From NCBI GenBank assembly GCA_016839165.1, contig CP069300.1:310001-374000 (forward strand): a stretch of 64,000 nucleotides of DNA. Reading direction: 5' to 3'. Of the stretch, positions 1 through 9,012 are shown piece after piece. Position 1 is the stretch's first letter. Each line of letters opens with the position of its first letter. The translations under genes were made by a program, and so were the position numbers. The notes beneath the pieces are model-generated. The model was given only the letters and a program-made list of their open reading frames with translations. It had not been told where the DNA came from and ran no database searches. The stretch comes from Bradyrhizobium sp. PSBB068 (GTDB lineage Bacteria; Pseudomonadota; Alphaproteobacteria; Rhizobiales; Xanthobacteraceae).

Positions 1-1
1 C

Positions 2-628
2 CACACCGACAACATCAGCATCACCGAGAATCCAAACGGGACGGACACGATCTCCGGCCTCACCGTGACGGATATCGACGCCACGGCTACCGAGAACTTT
101 CTGCTGGCGGCGACGACGGTCGGTTCGGGCAGCAGCGTGACACCGCCCGCGCAAGCGGGGCACCTCGCCGACATCAACGCGGCGCTGGTATCGTCGGCAC
201 TCACCTATCACCCCGGCACCGCGCCGACCGACACCGTCACGCCCTCCGTGACCGACGGCAACGGCGCGAGCGATACGGTCAACCTGATCTTCAACGTCCA
301 GCAAAATCCGACCGCGCCGGTGACCCTGACCAGCACCGCTGGCAAGGACGTGCTGTTCGGGACGGCGGGTTATCAGGACCAGTTCGTGTTCGCGCCGAAC
401 TTCAACCACGACACGATTTTGAACTTCAAGCCCGGCATCGACCATATCGATCTCACCGCGGTGGTATCGACGGGCGATGTCGATACCTGGATCAGCCAGC
501 ACGTCGCGGCATCGCCGACCAACGCGGCGGATACCCTGATCACGATCGACAGCGCCGACACCATCACGCTGCGCAACGTCAGTCCCGCGGCGCTCGGCCA
601 CAACGACTTCCTGCTTCACGTCACGTGA
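2..628 (+). CDS. C-terminal end of a large type I-secreted repeat protein (5' partial)
   Basis: The reading frame is open from the first bases of the window and ends at TGA 626-628, so only about 208 C-terminal residues are present; the GTG at 65 is internal. The first part reads like a cadherin/VCBS-type repeat (Asp-, Thr- and Val-rich, with SVTDGNGASDTV). A Ser/Thr-rich linker leads to a terminal module with GKDVLFGTAGYQDQFVF and FKPGIDHIDL, typical of the C-terminal secretion module of RTX and serralysin-like proteins. The last residues are hydrophobic (DFLLHVT), as expected for an uncleaved type I signal. It may be a substrate of the ABC/HlyD pair at 14620-17702, but that is inference because 14 kb of other genes intervene. 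Confidence 0.75.
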   Translation, partial: HTDNISITENPNGTDTISGLTVTDIDATATENFLLAATTVGSGSSVTPPAQAGHLADINAALVSSALTYHPGTAPTDTVTPSVTDGNGASDTVNLIFNVQQNPTAPVTLTSTAGKDVLFGTAGYQDQFVFAPNFNHDTILNFKPGIDHIDLTAVVSTGDVDTWISQHVAASPTNAADTLITIDSADTITLRNVSPAALGHNDFLLHVT

Positions 629-735
629 CGGCTGTGCGGCCGTGCCGCCATCGGCGGTGCGCCGGATCTGGCTGGTTGTGCAGCGCGCATGCCTGCTCCA
701 TTGGAACAACTCGCCGTGCGTGATATCCAGATGGC

Positions 736-2970
736 ATGAGACGGCTGAAGGCGATACGAAGGTGGTTCGGACGGCGCTTCGGCTATGCGCGGCTGGCCTG
801 CGTGGCGCTATTGGTCGGCTTTGCCGCGCTGCGGGCCGCCGATCCGGCTCCGGTGCAGGAGATTCGCGTCAGGACGTTCGACACATTTCAGGTGCTCGAA
901 CCCCGGAAGAAGACCGCGCGGCCCGTCACCATCGTCGATATCGACGAGAAGAGCCTCGCCGATCCCCGGCTCGGGCAATGGCCGTGGCCGCGGACGCGGC
1001 TCGCCGACATCGTCATCAACCTGACCCGGCTCGGCGCCGTGGTGATCGCGTTCGACTCGGTGTTCTCCGAGCCCGACCGCCTCAATCCCGATATCGCGGC
1101 CGATACGTTCAGCAGCCTCGATGAGGAGATGCGCGCCAGGCTGCGGCAGCTACCGAGCAATGACAGCATCCTGGCCGACGCCATCAAGAACTCGCGCGTG
1201 GTGCTCGGCGAATCCGGCGCGCCCAATGTGCGCGCCGACCTCAACGAAAAGCTGCCGGTCACCGGGCTTGCAATGCTCGGCGAGGAGCCGCAGCAGTTCA
1301 TGTTCGAGTTTCCCGGATTGTTGCGCAACGTGCCGGTGCTCGAGGAGGCCGCCGCCGGGCGGGGCCTGTTCACGATCAGGCCGGAGCGCGACGGCATCGT
1401 CAGGCGGGTGCCGATGATGATGGTCGCGCAGGGCGTCACCATGCCGTCGCTGACGTTCGAAATGCTGCGGGTGGCCGGCGGCTCCGGCACCATCCTGATC
1501 AAGGCCGACAAGGGCGGCATCCAGAGCCTCGGCATCACGGGCTTTGCGATCCCGACCGACCTCTACGGCCAGCTCTGGATCCATTATGCCCGCCGCGACC
1601 CCTCGATCTATGTTTCGGCCGTCGATGTGCTGGATGGGCGGGTCTCGCCGGACAGAATCGCCGGCAAGCTGATCCTGATCGGCACCTCCTCGGTCGGGCT
1701 GAACGACATCAAGACCACGCCGGTGACGCCGGCCATGCCCGGGGTCGAGGTTCATGCCCAGGTGCTGGAGAGCGCGCTGACCGGCGACGTCGTTTCACAG
1801 CCGAGCTACGGCATCGCCATCGAGTTCTTTGCCGCGATGATCATGGGGCTGCTGGTCATCGCCTTCGCGCCGAAATTCGGTCCGGTGACGCTGGTCGTCG
1901 TCGGCGGCCTGTTTGCCTCGGTGCTGATCGGTACGTCCTGGTATTTCTATTCGCAGCACCGGCTCCTGATCGATTTCACCTATCCGCTGATGTCGACCAC
2001 GGCGATCTACCTGACGCTGATCTTCTCCGCCTTCGTGCGCGAGCAGCAGCAGCGTCGGCAGATCAGGTCGCAGTTCGTGCAGTACATGTCGCCCGCGCTG
2101 GTCGAGCAGCTGGCGCAGTCGCCGGAGCGGCTCGTGCTCGGCGGCGAGGAGCGCGAGATGACAATCATGTTCTCGGACATGCGCGGCTTCACCTCGATCT
2201 CGGAGACCTACAAGAGCGATCCGCAGGGCCTCACGGCGCTGATGAATCGTTTCCTCACACCGCTCTCCAACGCGATCCTCGCCCGCAAGGGCACCATCGA
2301 CAAATATATGGGCGACGCCATCATGGCGTTCTGGAACGCGCCGCTCGACGACAAGCAGCACCAGCTCAACGCCTGCGACGCTGCGCTCGACATGCTGGAG
2401 CGCGTCGACGACCTCAACCGCGCGCGCGAGCAGGAGGCGAAGGAGGGTGGCCACGTCTATGTGCCGCTCAACATCGGCGTCGGTCTCAACACCGGCACCT
2501 GCGTGGTCGGCAACATGGGCTCCGATGTGCGCTTCGACTATTCGGTGTTCGGCGACAGCGTCAATCTGGCCTCGCGTCTCGAGGGGCAATCCAAGGAGTA
2601 CGGCTTCCCGATCATCGTGGGGTCGAAGACCGCGCTCGCGGTGAAGGAGAAGTTCGCCATCCTCGAGCTCGACTTCATCATGGTGAAGGGCAAGAAGGAG
2701 CCCGAGGTGATCTATGCGATCGCCGGGCGTGAGGACGTCGCCGGCTCCGGCCGCTTCCAGCGGCTGCGCAACCTGACCATCGAGATGCTGGCCTGCTACC
2801 GCAGCCGCGATTGGGATGGCGCGCTCGCCGCGATCGAGCGTGGCCGCAAGACCGACGAGGCGCAGGCCTTGCAATATCTCTACCGCCTCTACGAGGCACG
2901 CATCCGCGCCTTCCAGAAGGAGCCGCCGCCGGATGATTGGGACGGCGCATTTGCGTTGACGACGAAATAG
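736..2970 (+). CDS. CHASE2-domain class III adenylate/guanylate cyclase
   Basis: A 744-residue membrane cyclase. An N-terminal hydrophobic segment lies at about residues 15-35. A periplasmic CHASE2 sensor domain (about 40-350) contains VDIDEKSL and WPWPRTRLADI. Three transmembrane segments lie at about 360-430. The cytoplasmic class III catalytic domain spans about 470-650. Candidate metal-binding aspartates are D481 (MFSDMRGFTSIS) and D527 (KYMGDAIMAFW); FDYSVFGDSVNLASRLE marks the rest of the active site. The product is probably cAMP, made in response to an unknown periplasmic ligand. Genes with cyclic-nucleotide-binding domains lie at 60123-62231, but no direct link is shown. The start is ATG 736; the upstream ribosome binding site is weak. 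Confidence 0.92.
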   Translation: MRRLKAIRRWFGRRFGYARLACVALLVGFAALRAADPAPVQEIRVRTFDTFQVLEPRKKTARPVTIVDIDEKSLADPRLGQWPWPRTRLADIVINLTRLGAVVIAFDSVFSEPDRLNPDIAADTFSSLDEEMRARLRQLPSNDSILADAIKNSRVVLGESGAPNVRADLNEKLPVTGLAMLGEEPQQFMFEFPGLLRNVPVLEEAAAGRGLFTIRPERDGIVRRVPMMMVAQGVTMPSLTFEMLRVAGGSGTILIKADKGGIQSLGITGFAIPTDLYGQLWIHYARRDPSIYVSAVDVLDGRVSPDRIAGKLILIGTSSVGLNDIKTTPVTPAMPGVEVHAQVLESALTGDVVSQPSYGIAIEFFAAMIMGLLVIAFAPKFGPVTLVVVGGLFASVLIGTSWYFYSQHRLLIDFTYPLMSTTAIYLTLIFSAFVREQQQRRQIRSQFVQYMSPALVEQLAQSPERLVLGGEEREMTIMFSDMRGFTSISETYKSDPQGLTALMNRFLTPLSNAILARKGTIDKYMGDAIMAFWNAPLDDKQHQLNACDAALDMLERVDDLNRAREQEAKEGGHVYVPLNIGVGLNTGTCVVGNMGSDVRFDYSVFGDSVNLASRLEGQSKEYGFPIIVGSKTALAVKEKFAILELDFIMVKGKKEPEVIYAIAGREDVAGSGRFQRLRNLTIEMLACYRSRDWDGALAAIERGRKTDEAQALQYLYRLYEARIRAFQKEPPPDDWDGAFALTTK

Positions 2971-2987
2971 GCGTCGCAAACTCGCTG

Positions 2988-3240
2988 TCGTCCCGGCCTG
3001 CGCCAAGCATGATGAGATTAGATCGAGCTGGAACGGCGTTGAAAGTTCACCTCTCCCTTGGGAGAGGTCGATTTGCGCAGCAAATCGGGTGAGGGGTTGC
3101 GGTCTATCGCGAGAGCGGGAGCCCTCACCCGGATTGCTGCGCAATCCGACCTCTCCCCGGCGGGGAGAGGTGAACCAAGACCGCGCCAAGGCGATTCAAC
3201 CAAATCTCATCGCGCTTTAGGGCCTGCGCCGGGACGACGA
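2988..3240. repeat. Nested palindromic intergenic repeats
   Basis: This fills the gap between the cyclase and the binding-protein gene. Three inverted repeats are nested. The outermost pair is GTCGTCCCGGCCTGCGCC near 2988-3005, answered by GGCCTGCGCCGGGACGAC near 3222-3239. Inside it, GATGAGATT (about 3011-3019) pairs with AATCTCATC (about 3203-3213). The core at 3045-3175 starts GTTCACCTCTCCC and ends with GAGAGGTGAAC. The core belongs to the most frequent repeat of the window (other copies near 6742, 8861, 24951, 34186 and 47551). Function is unknown. Confidence 0.8.
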
Positions 3241-3249
3241 TGGGGAGAT

Positions 3250-4857
3250 CTACTCCAGCCCGATCTGCGTCAGGTCCTGGAACCAGTGCTGCGCCTGCAC
3301 GAAGGTCTTCACCTTCGGCGACAGCGCGTGCGGATTGGTGTCGTGCACCACCCAGACCAGCGCGGCGTCGTCGACGATCAGCGCGTGCGCCTGCGCCAGC
3401 AGTGCGTCTTGTTTGGCGCTGTCGAAGGTCTGCTTGGCCTCGTCGATCAAGGCGTCGACCTTCGGATTCTTGTAGCCGCCCCAGTTGACGCCCGTCGGCG
3501 CCACTTGGCCGGAATGGAAGAACCGCACGATGGCGTAGAGCGGGTCCGAGGTGACATAGGCGATGTTGTTGGCGGTGATGCCGGCATTCATCTCGTCGGC
3601 TGCGCCCTTGCGCCAATGCGAGTACAACGTCTCGAGCTCGACCACCTTGAAGTCGATATCGATGCCGATCTCCTTGAAGCTTTGCTGCAGGAATTCGTTC
3701 ATCGGCAGCGACAGCATCTGCCCGGTGCCGCCTTGGGCGATGATGAAGGTCGTCTTCAGCGGCTTGTCCTTTGAATAGCCGGCTTCCTCCACCAGCTTCT
3801 TTGCGGCCGCGAGATCGTATTTCAGCTCGAAGGTCGGCTTGCCGAACCACGGGCTCGACGGGTCGACCTGGCCCTTGGCCGGCTTGGCGAGGCCGCTCAT
3901 CAGGCCGACCACGGCGTCGCGGTCGATCGCGAGGTTGAGCGCCTTGCGCAGGCGGATGTCGGTCCAGGGCGAGCCCGGAAGCACGCTCAGATGATAGTTC
4001 CAGACATGCGGCGTCACATTGTCGACGATCCTCATGCCGGCGGCCTTGAGCTGCGGTACGGCGTCGGGCGCCGGCGTCTCGATCAGATCAACCTGCCCGG
4101 CGAGCAGCGCGTTGGTGCGGGTCAGCGCCTCCGGCATCGGGATCAGGATCAGCTTGTCGGCCTTTGCCAGCCGCTTCTTGTCCCAATAGTCCGGGTTCTT
4201 GGTCAGCTCAGCGAGCTCGCGCGGCACCAGCTTGGTCAGCTTGAACGGGCCGGTGCCGGAGGGCTGGCTTGCGAACTTGTCCCAGTCCTTGCCGAGCTTG
4301 TCGTATTGCGCCGGGCTCGAGACCAGGAACCAGAGCATCTGGTAGGGAAAGAAGGAATCGACTGTCTTGGTGGTGATCTCGACAGTGAAGTCGTCGATCT
4401 TGGCGTAGCTCGCAACCGAGGGCAGGCGGGTTTTCACCTGCGCGCTCTGCCGCTTGTCGAATTGCGGTGCCTTATCGTTCAGCACCTTGTCGAGATTCCA
4501 GATCACGGCATCGGCGTTGAAGTCACTGCCGTCATGAAACTTGACGCCCTTGCGCAGCGTGAAGCGCCACTTGGTCTTGTCGGCATCGTCGACCTTCCAT
4601 TCGGTCGCAAGCCCGGGCACCAGTTTGCCGGGCCGGTCGGCAACATCCATTTCCCAGGCCACCAGCGGATCGTAGATCGTGTAGGCGGTGAACTGATAGG
4701 CGCCGGCACCGCGATCGGGCTGGCCGGTCGTCAGCGGAATGTCGGCCATCGAAATGCCGTAGCGCACAACGGACTCCGCCCGTGCCGACATGCCGGGCCA
4801 GCCCGCGGTCAGGGCAAGCGCCATTGCCGCCATCAGGATCGAATTGCGCGCACGCAT
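3250..4857 (-). CDS. ABC transporter substrate-binding protein, family 5 (peptide/opine/nickel type)
   Basis: A 535-residue periplasmic binding protein with an N-terminal signal peptide (MRARNSILMAAMALALTAG, cleavage near ARA-ES). The mature protein has the SBP_bac_5 signature region: ATEWKVDDADKTKWRFTLRK followed by GVKFHDGSDFNADAVIWNLDK. It is paralogous to the product of 5069-6721, which is divergently transcribed and heads the importer operon (compare MADIPLTTGQPDRGAG with AADIPRTLGQPDQGF). It probably feeds the same permeases with a second ligand. The start ATG is preceded on the minus strand by GGAG at suitable spacing. The exact ligand cannot be read from the sequence. Confidence 0.92.
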   Translation of the reverse strand: MRARNSILMAAMALALTAGWPGMSARAESVVRYGISMADIPLTTGQPDRGAGAYQFTAYTIYDPLVAWEMDVADRPGKLVPGLATEWKVDDADKTKWRFTLRKGVKFHDGSDFNADAVIWNLDKVLNDKAPQFDKRQSAQVKTRLPSVASYAKIDDFTVEITTKTVDSFFPYQMLWFLVSSPAQYDKLGKDWDKFASQPSGTGPFKLTKLVPRELAELTKNPDYWDKKRLAKADKLILIPMPEALTRTNALLAGQVDLIETPAPDAVPQLKAAGMRIVDNVTPHVWNYHLSVLPGSPWTDIRLRKALNLAIDRDAVVGLMSGLAKPAKGQVDPSSPWFGKPTFELKYDLAAAKKLVEEAGYSKDKPLKTTFIIAQGGTGQMLSLPMNEFLQQSFKEIGIDIDFKVVELETLYSHWRKGAADEMNAGITANNIAYVTSDPLYAIVRFFHSGQVAPTGVNWGGYKNPKVDALIDEAKQTFDSAKQDALLAQAHALIVDDAALVWVVHDTNPHALSPKVKTFVQAQHWFQDLTQIGLE

Positions 4858-4993
4858 GTGAAAGGCTCCGTTGGTGGGAAGTCGGAGCCAAAACTTGCAA
4901 GCATGATGCCAGAATAGGCAGCATTGCCCCGTCTTAGCCTAAGGTAGGAAGAAATGACGCGCCCGGCGGTTATTTGCTGAAGAACTATTCCCC

Positions 4994-5010
4994 TTGGCAC
5001 AGGCATTGCA
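4994..5010 (+). promoter_or_regulatory. Sigma54 (RpoN) -24/-12 promoter
   Basis: TTGGCAC-AGGCA-TTGCA matches the RpoN consensus with the invariant GG and GC exactly spaced (GG at 4996-4997, GC at 5008-5009). The predicted transcription start is about 12 bases after the GC, leaving a leader of roughly 50 bases before ATG 5069. The region lies between two divergent binding-protein genes, and only the rightward importer operon is correctly oriented to use it. The match is seen in the sequence; activity is inferred. Confidence 0.6.
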
Positions 5011-5068
5011 TACGCTTGCCCAAGAAATAATCACCAAAACGTCACCAGACTTCGAAGGGGTTGCTGAG

Positions 5069-6721
5069 ATGCGTAACAACAAGACCAATGCGACGGCATT
5101 CATGCTGGCGCTCGCGATTGCTGCCGGCGTGCCGGCGATCGCCGGCGCCGAGACCGTGCTGCGTATTGGCATGACGGCTGCCGATATTCCGCGCACGCTC
5201 GGTCAGCCCGACCAGGGTTTTGAAGGCAACCGCTTCACTGGCTTGACGATATATGACGCGCTGACGATGTGGGACCTGTCGTCGTCGGACAAGGCCAGCG
5301 CGATGATCCCGGGCCTTGCCACCGAGTGGAAGGTCGACGATGCCGACAAGACCAAGTGGGTTTTCAAGCTGCGTCCCGGCGTCAGCTTTCATGATGGCTC
5401 GCCGTTCAATGCCGACGCGGTGGTCTGGAACGTCGACAAGGTGCTGAAGCAGGATGCGCCGCAATACGACGCGAGCCAGGTCGGCGTCACCGCTTCGCGC
5501 ATGCCGACCTTGGTCTCGGCGCGCAAGATCGACGACATGACGGTGGAGCTGACCACCAAGGAGCCGGACAGCTTCCTGCCGATCAACCTCACCAATCTGT
5601 TCATGGCGAGCCCGGCCAAGTGGCAGCAGTTCTACGACAAGGCCGAAGGCGCCGACGCCAAGGCGAAGTCGCAGGCCGCATGGGCCGCATTCGCCAAGGA
5701 CGCGTCGGGCACCGGCCCCTGGAAGATGTCGAGCTTCACCCCGCGCGAGCGGCTCGAGCTGGTGAAGAACGAGAACTATTGGGACAAGGCCCGCGTGCCG
5801 AAGACTGACAAGATGGTGCTGTTGCCGATGCCGGAGGCCAATGCGCGCACCGCGGCGCTGCTGTCCGGGCAGGTCAACTGGATCGAGGCGCCGGCGCCGG
5901 ACGCATTGCCCGAGATCAAGCAGCGTGGCTTCAACCTCTATTCCAACGAGGAGCCGCATGTCTGGCCCTGGCAGTTTTCCCGCGTCGAGGGCTCGCCGTG
6001 GAATGACATCCGCGTCCGCAAGGCCGCCAACCTCTGCATCGATCGCGAAGGGCTGCGCGACGGTCTGCTCGCAGGCCTGATGGTGCCGGCGACCGGCACG
6101 TTCGAGCCGGGCCATCCCTGGCGCGGCAATCCGACCTTCCAGATCAAGTACGACAAGCCGGCCGCCCAGAAGCTGATGCAGGAGGCGGGCTTCGGTCCGA
6201 ACAAGAAGCTGACGGTCAAGATCCAGACCTCGGCGTCGGGTTCGGGCCAGATGCTGCCGCTGCCGATGAACGAATATCTGCAACAGGCGTTGGCGGAGTG
6301 CTACTTCGATGTGCAGCTCGACGTCATCGAGTGGAACACGCTGTTCACCAACTGGCGGCGCGGCACCAAGGATCCGTCGGCCAACGGTTCGAACGCGATC
6401 AACGTCACCTATGCGGCGATGGATCCGTTCTTCGCGCTGGTGCGCTTCCTGCAGTCCGGCATGGCGCCGCCGGTCTCCAACAATTGGGGCTTCAACAACA
6501 ATCCGAAGTTTGACGAGCTAGTGAAGAAGGCGCGCCAGACCTTCGAGCCGGCGGCGCGCGACGCGGCGCTCGCCGAGCTGCATGCGGCCTCGGTCGATGA
6601 TGCGGCGTTCCTCTACGTCGCCCACGACGTCGCGCCGCGGGCGATGAGCCCGAAGGTGAAGGGCTTCGTGCAGCCGAAGAGCTGGTTCGTCGACTTCTCG
6701 CCGGTCACGGTCGCGCCGTGA
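5069..6721 (+). CDS. ABC transporter substrate-binding protein, family 5 (first gene of importer operon)
   Basis: A 550-residue periplasmic binding protein. ATG 5069 is chosen over the upstream in-frame start near 4994 because it follows a GAAGGGG ribosome binding site and begins a good signal peptide (MRNNKTNATAFMLALAIAAG, cleavage near AGA-ET). SBP_bac_5 hallmarks include VSFHDGSPFNADAVVWNVDK and GTGPWKMSSFTPRERLELVK. It is related throughout to the divergent 3250-4857 protein. It heads a same-strand series of two permeases, an ATPase, an AtzG-like protein, an amidase and a second ATPase. Predicted function is capture of a peptide-like or amide-containing solute, plausibly hydrolysed by the operon amidase after uptake. 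Confidence 0.93.
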   Translation: MRNNKTNATAFMLALAIAAGVPAIAGAETVLRIGMTAADIPRTLGQPDQGFEGNRFTGLTIYDALTMWDLSSSDKASAMIPGLATEWKVDDADKTKWVFKLRPGVSFHDGSPFNADAVVWNVDKVLKQDAPQYDASQVGVTASRMPTLVSARKIDDMTVELTTKEPDSFLPINLTNLFMASPAKWQQFYDKAEGADAKAKSQAAWAAFAKDASGTGPWKMSSFTPRERLELVKNENYWDKARVPKTDKMVLLPMPEANARTAALLSGQVNWIEAPAPDALPEIKQRGFNLYSNEEPHVWPWQFSRVEGSPWNDIRVRKAANLCIDREGLRDGLLAGLMVPATGTFEPGHPWRGNPTFQIKYDKPAAQKLMQEAGFGPNKKLTVKIQTSASGSGQMLPLPMNEYLQQALAECYFDVQLDVIEWNTLFTNWRRGTKDPSANGSNAINVTYAAMDPFFALVRFLQSGMAPPVSNNWGFNNNPKFDELVKKARQTFEPAARDAALAELHAASVDDAAFLYVAHDVAPRAMSPKVKGFVQPKSWFVDFSPVTVAP

Positions 6722-6741
6722 TGCCGGCAACGTGATCGGTG

Positions 6742-6901
6742 CACCCTCTCCCCTTTTGGGAGAGGGTGGCCTCGCTGAAAGCGAAGCCGGTGAGGGTTGT
6801 CTCCGCGGACACTCCTTATTGTCGTGAACTGACTGTAGCCGCGGACAGAACCCCTCACCCGGCGCGCCTCGCGCGCCACCTTCTCCCACAAAGGGAGAAG
6901 G
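6742..6901. repeat. Palindromic intergenic repeat, type A copy
   Basis: The left arm has CACCCTCTCCCC and GGGAGAGGGTGG; the right arm has CCCCTCACCC and CACCTTCTCCC with GGGAGAAGG. It is the same family as the core of the 2988-3240 repeat and fills the gap between the binding-protein gene and the first permease gene. It could fold in the polycistronic mRNA and set relative expression, which is a common role for such elements. Confidence 0.75.
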
Positions 6902-6916
6902 AAGAGAGAACGCAAC

Positions 6917-7870
6917 GTGCTCGCCTATACGTCCAGACGGATCGTCTACGTCATTCCGATCGTGCTCAGCGTGGCGCTGGTGTGCTTCCTCCTGGTGCAC
7001 ATCACGCCCGGCGACCCGCTGGTTGCGGTGCTGCCCGCCGATGCCTCGCAGGAGCTCGCCGCGCAACTGCGCAGCGCCTACGGCTTTGATCGCCCATTGC
7101 CCGTGCAATTCGGCCTGTGGCTGTGGCGCGCGATCCATGGCGATCTCGGCAATTCGATTGCGACCGGGCGGCCGGTCCTGTCGGAGGTGATGCGCGCGGT
7201 CGGCAACACCGTGATGCTGGCGATCGCGGCCGCGATGATCGGCTTCACGCTCGGCCTGCTGTTCGGCCTGATCGCCGGCTATTTCCGCGACACCTGGGTC
7301 GACAAGGTCGCGACCTCGATCGCCATCGCCGGCGTCTCGCTACCGCATTACTGGCTCGGCATGGTGCTGGTCATCATCTTCTCGGTGCAGCTCAACTGGC
7401 TGCCCGCGGTCGGCGCCGGGCCCGGCGGCTCCGGAGCCTGGGCGTGGGACTGGGAGCATCTGCGCTATCTGGTGCTGCCTGCGATCACGACTTCAGTGAT
7501 CCCGATGGGCATCGTCACCCGCACGGTGCGTGCGCTGACCGGCGACATCCTGAGCCAGGATTTCGTCGAAGCGCTCCGCGCCAAGGGCCTGCGCGAGACC
7601 GGCGTGTTTCGTCACGTCATCAAGAACGCGGCGCCGACCGCGCTCGCGGTGATGGGACTTCAGCTCGGCTACATGCTCGGCGGCTCGATCCTGATCGAGA
7701 CCGTGTTCTCCTGGCCGGGTTCTGGCCTGCTCTTGAACTCCGCGATCTTCCAGCGCGATCTGCCGCTGCTGCAGGGCACGATCCTGGTGCTGGCGCTGTT
7801 CTTCGTGCTGCTCAATCTCCTGGTCGACATCGCGCAGGCCGCGATCGATCCGCGCATCAAGCGGAGCTAG
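6917..7870 (+). CDS. ABC importer inner-membrane permease, DppB/OppB type
   Basis: A 317-residue permease starting at GTG 6917 (VLAYTSRRIVYVIPIVLSV), with about six transmembrane helices. It carries the N-terminal membrane region typical of DppB-like proteins (LVHITPGDPL) and the cytoplasmic EAA loop near residues 215-235 (FVEALRAKGLRETGVF), which contacts the ATPases. Its length fits the family. With the 7936 gene product it forms the heterodimeric channel of the importer. The start codon lies just beyond a palindromic repeat, and AAGGAAGAGAGAACGCAAC upstream supplies a ribosome binding site. Confidence 0.93.
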   Translation: MLAYTSRRIVYVIPIVLSVALVCFLLVHITPGDPLVAVLPADASQELAAQLRSAYGFDRPLPVQFGLWLWRAIHGDLGNSIATGRPVLSEVMRAVGNTVMLAIAAAMIGFTLGLLFGLIAGYFRDTWVDKVATSIAIAGVSLPHYWLGMVLVIIFSVQLNWLPAVGAGPGGSGAWAWDWEHLRYLVLPAITTSVIPMGIVTRTVRALTGDILSQDFVEALRAKGLRETGVFRHVIKNAAPTALAVMGLQLGYMLGGSILIETVFSWPGSGLLLNSAIFQRDLPLLQGTILVLALFFVLLNLLVDIAQAAIDPRIKRS

Positions 7871-7918
7871 AGCATGATCCGGAAAAGTGGAGACCGGTTT
7901 TCCGCGGAGATCATGCTC
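7870..7918. repeat. Short palindromic repeat, type F
   Basis: GAGCATGATC at 7870-7879 is the inverted match of GATCATGCTC at 7909-7918, with GGAAAAGTGG and CCGGTTTTCC nested inside. It overlaps the TAG stop of the preceding permease gene by one base and ends 17 bases before the next start. A diverged copy at 20956-21000 lies inside the end of a coding region. Confidence 0.75.
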
Positions 7919-7935
7919 CAACCAAGAGGCTTCGC

Positions 7936-8823
7936 ATGAGTGCGATGAGCGATACCGCATTGCAGGCCGCACCCGCGAGCAAGGCGCGCGGCTACTGGGC
8001 GACGGTCGGGCGACGGATCAGGCGCGACAAGGTCAGCATGGCCTGCGCCGTCGTCCTGCTGCTGATCTTCGCCTCGGCGCTGCTGGCGCCGTGGCTGCAT
8101 CTCGCCGATCCCTATCAGGGCTCGATGATCCGGCGCCTGCGCCATATCGGCACGCCGGGCTATCCGCTCGGCACCGACGAACTCGGTCGCGACATGCTGG
8201 CGCGCCTGATCTATGGCGGCCGTCTCTCATTGGTGATCGGCATCCTGCCGGTGATCTTCGCCTTTGCGATCGGGACCTCGCTCGGCCTCGTTGCCGGCTA
8301 TGTCGGCGGCAAGCTCAACACCGCGATCATGCGGACCGTCGACGTGTTCTACGCCTTCCCCTCGGTGCTGCTGGCGATCGCGATCTCGGGCGCGCTCGGA
8401 GCCGGCATCACCAATTCGATCGTGTCGCTGACCATCGTGTTCGTGCCGCAGATCACCCGCGTCGCCGAAAGCGTCACCACCGGCGTCCGCAACATGGACT
8501 TCGTCGAGGCGGCGCGGGCCTCCGGTGCCGGTCCCTTCACGATCATGCGTGTGCACATGCTCGGCAATGTGCTTGGCCCGATCTTCGTCTACGCCACTGG
8601 CTTGATCTCGGTGTCCATGATCCTCGCCGCCGGCCTGTCTTTCCTCGGGCTGGGGACAAAGCCGCCGGAGCCGGAATGGGGCTTGATGCTGAACACGCTG
8701 CGCACCGCGATCTATGTCAATCCCTGGGTCGCAGCGCTGCCCGGCGCGATGATCTTCGCGGTCTCGATCTGTTTCAACCTGCTCAGCGACGGCATGCGCA
8801 GCGCCATGGACATCAGGAACTAG
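7936..8823 (+). CDS. ABC importer inner-membrane permease, DppC/OppC type
   Basis: A 295-residue second permease. The open frame extends far upstream through the previous gene, but ATG 7936 is the sensible start (MSAMSDTALQAAPASKARG) and is preceded by AAGAGGC. It has the N-terminal cytoplasmic stretch and first helix typical of DppC (RRDKVSMACAVVLLLIF), followed by GTDELGRDMLARLIYG. The EAA loop (FVEAARASGAGPFTIMRVH) lies near residues 190-210, and the late FLGLGTKPPEPEWG motif is characteristic. It pairs with the product of 6917-7870. Confidence 0.93.
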   Translation: MSAMSDTALQAAPASKARGYWATVGRRIRRDKVSMACAVVLLLIFASALLAPWLHLADPYQGSMIRRLRHIGTPGYPLGTDELGRDMLARLIYGGRLSLVIGILPVIFAFAIGTSLGLVAGYVGGKLNTAIMRTVDVFYAFPSVLLAIAISGALGAGITNSIVSLTIVFVPQITRVAESVTTGVRNMDFVEAARASGAGPFTIMRVHMLGNVLGPIFVYATGLISVSMILAAGLSFLGLGTKPPEPEWGLMLNTLRTAIYVNPWVAALPGAMIFAVSICFNLLSDGMRSAMDIRN

Positions 8824-8860
8824 TGCGATGACCATACTCGCAATCTCTCCCCGCAACGAC

Positions 8861-8997
8861 GGTTCACCTCTCCCCTTGTGGGAGAGGTCAGATCGCATCG
8901 TTAGATGCGATCTGGGTGAGGGGTTATACCCTCTCGTGAGACCTAAGGCCCTCACCCGGCGCTACGCGCCGACCTCTGCCCGGTGGGCAGGGGTAAT
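8861..8997. repeat. Palindromic intergenic repeat, type A copy
   Basis: GGTTCACCTCTCCCCTTGTG at the left and CTGCCCGGTGGGCAGGGG at the right flank two nested arms (AGATCGCATC / GATGCGATCT and GGTGAGGGGT / GCCCTCACCC). The right arm supplies the G-rich stretch just upstream of the next ATPase gene, so the repeat may influence its translation. Confidence 0.75.
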
Positions 8998-9012
8998 CCC
9001 CGCGTGCTCGAC

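Noticed and set aside
4994-5068. Longer N-terminus for the importer binding protein
   Set aside because: The extension overlaps the sigma54 promoter and lacks a signal peptide at its start; ATG 5069 has both a ribosome binding site and a signal peptide.
7117-7935. 568-residue frame as a fusion of the second permease with upstream sequence
   Set aside because: The added part is an Arg-rich shadow of the first permease gene; the permease proper starts at ATG 7936.
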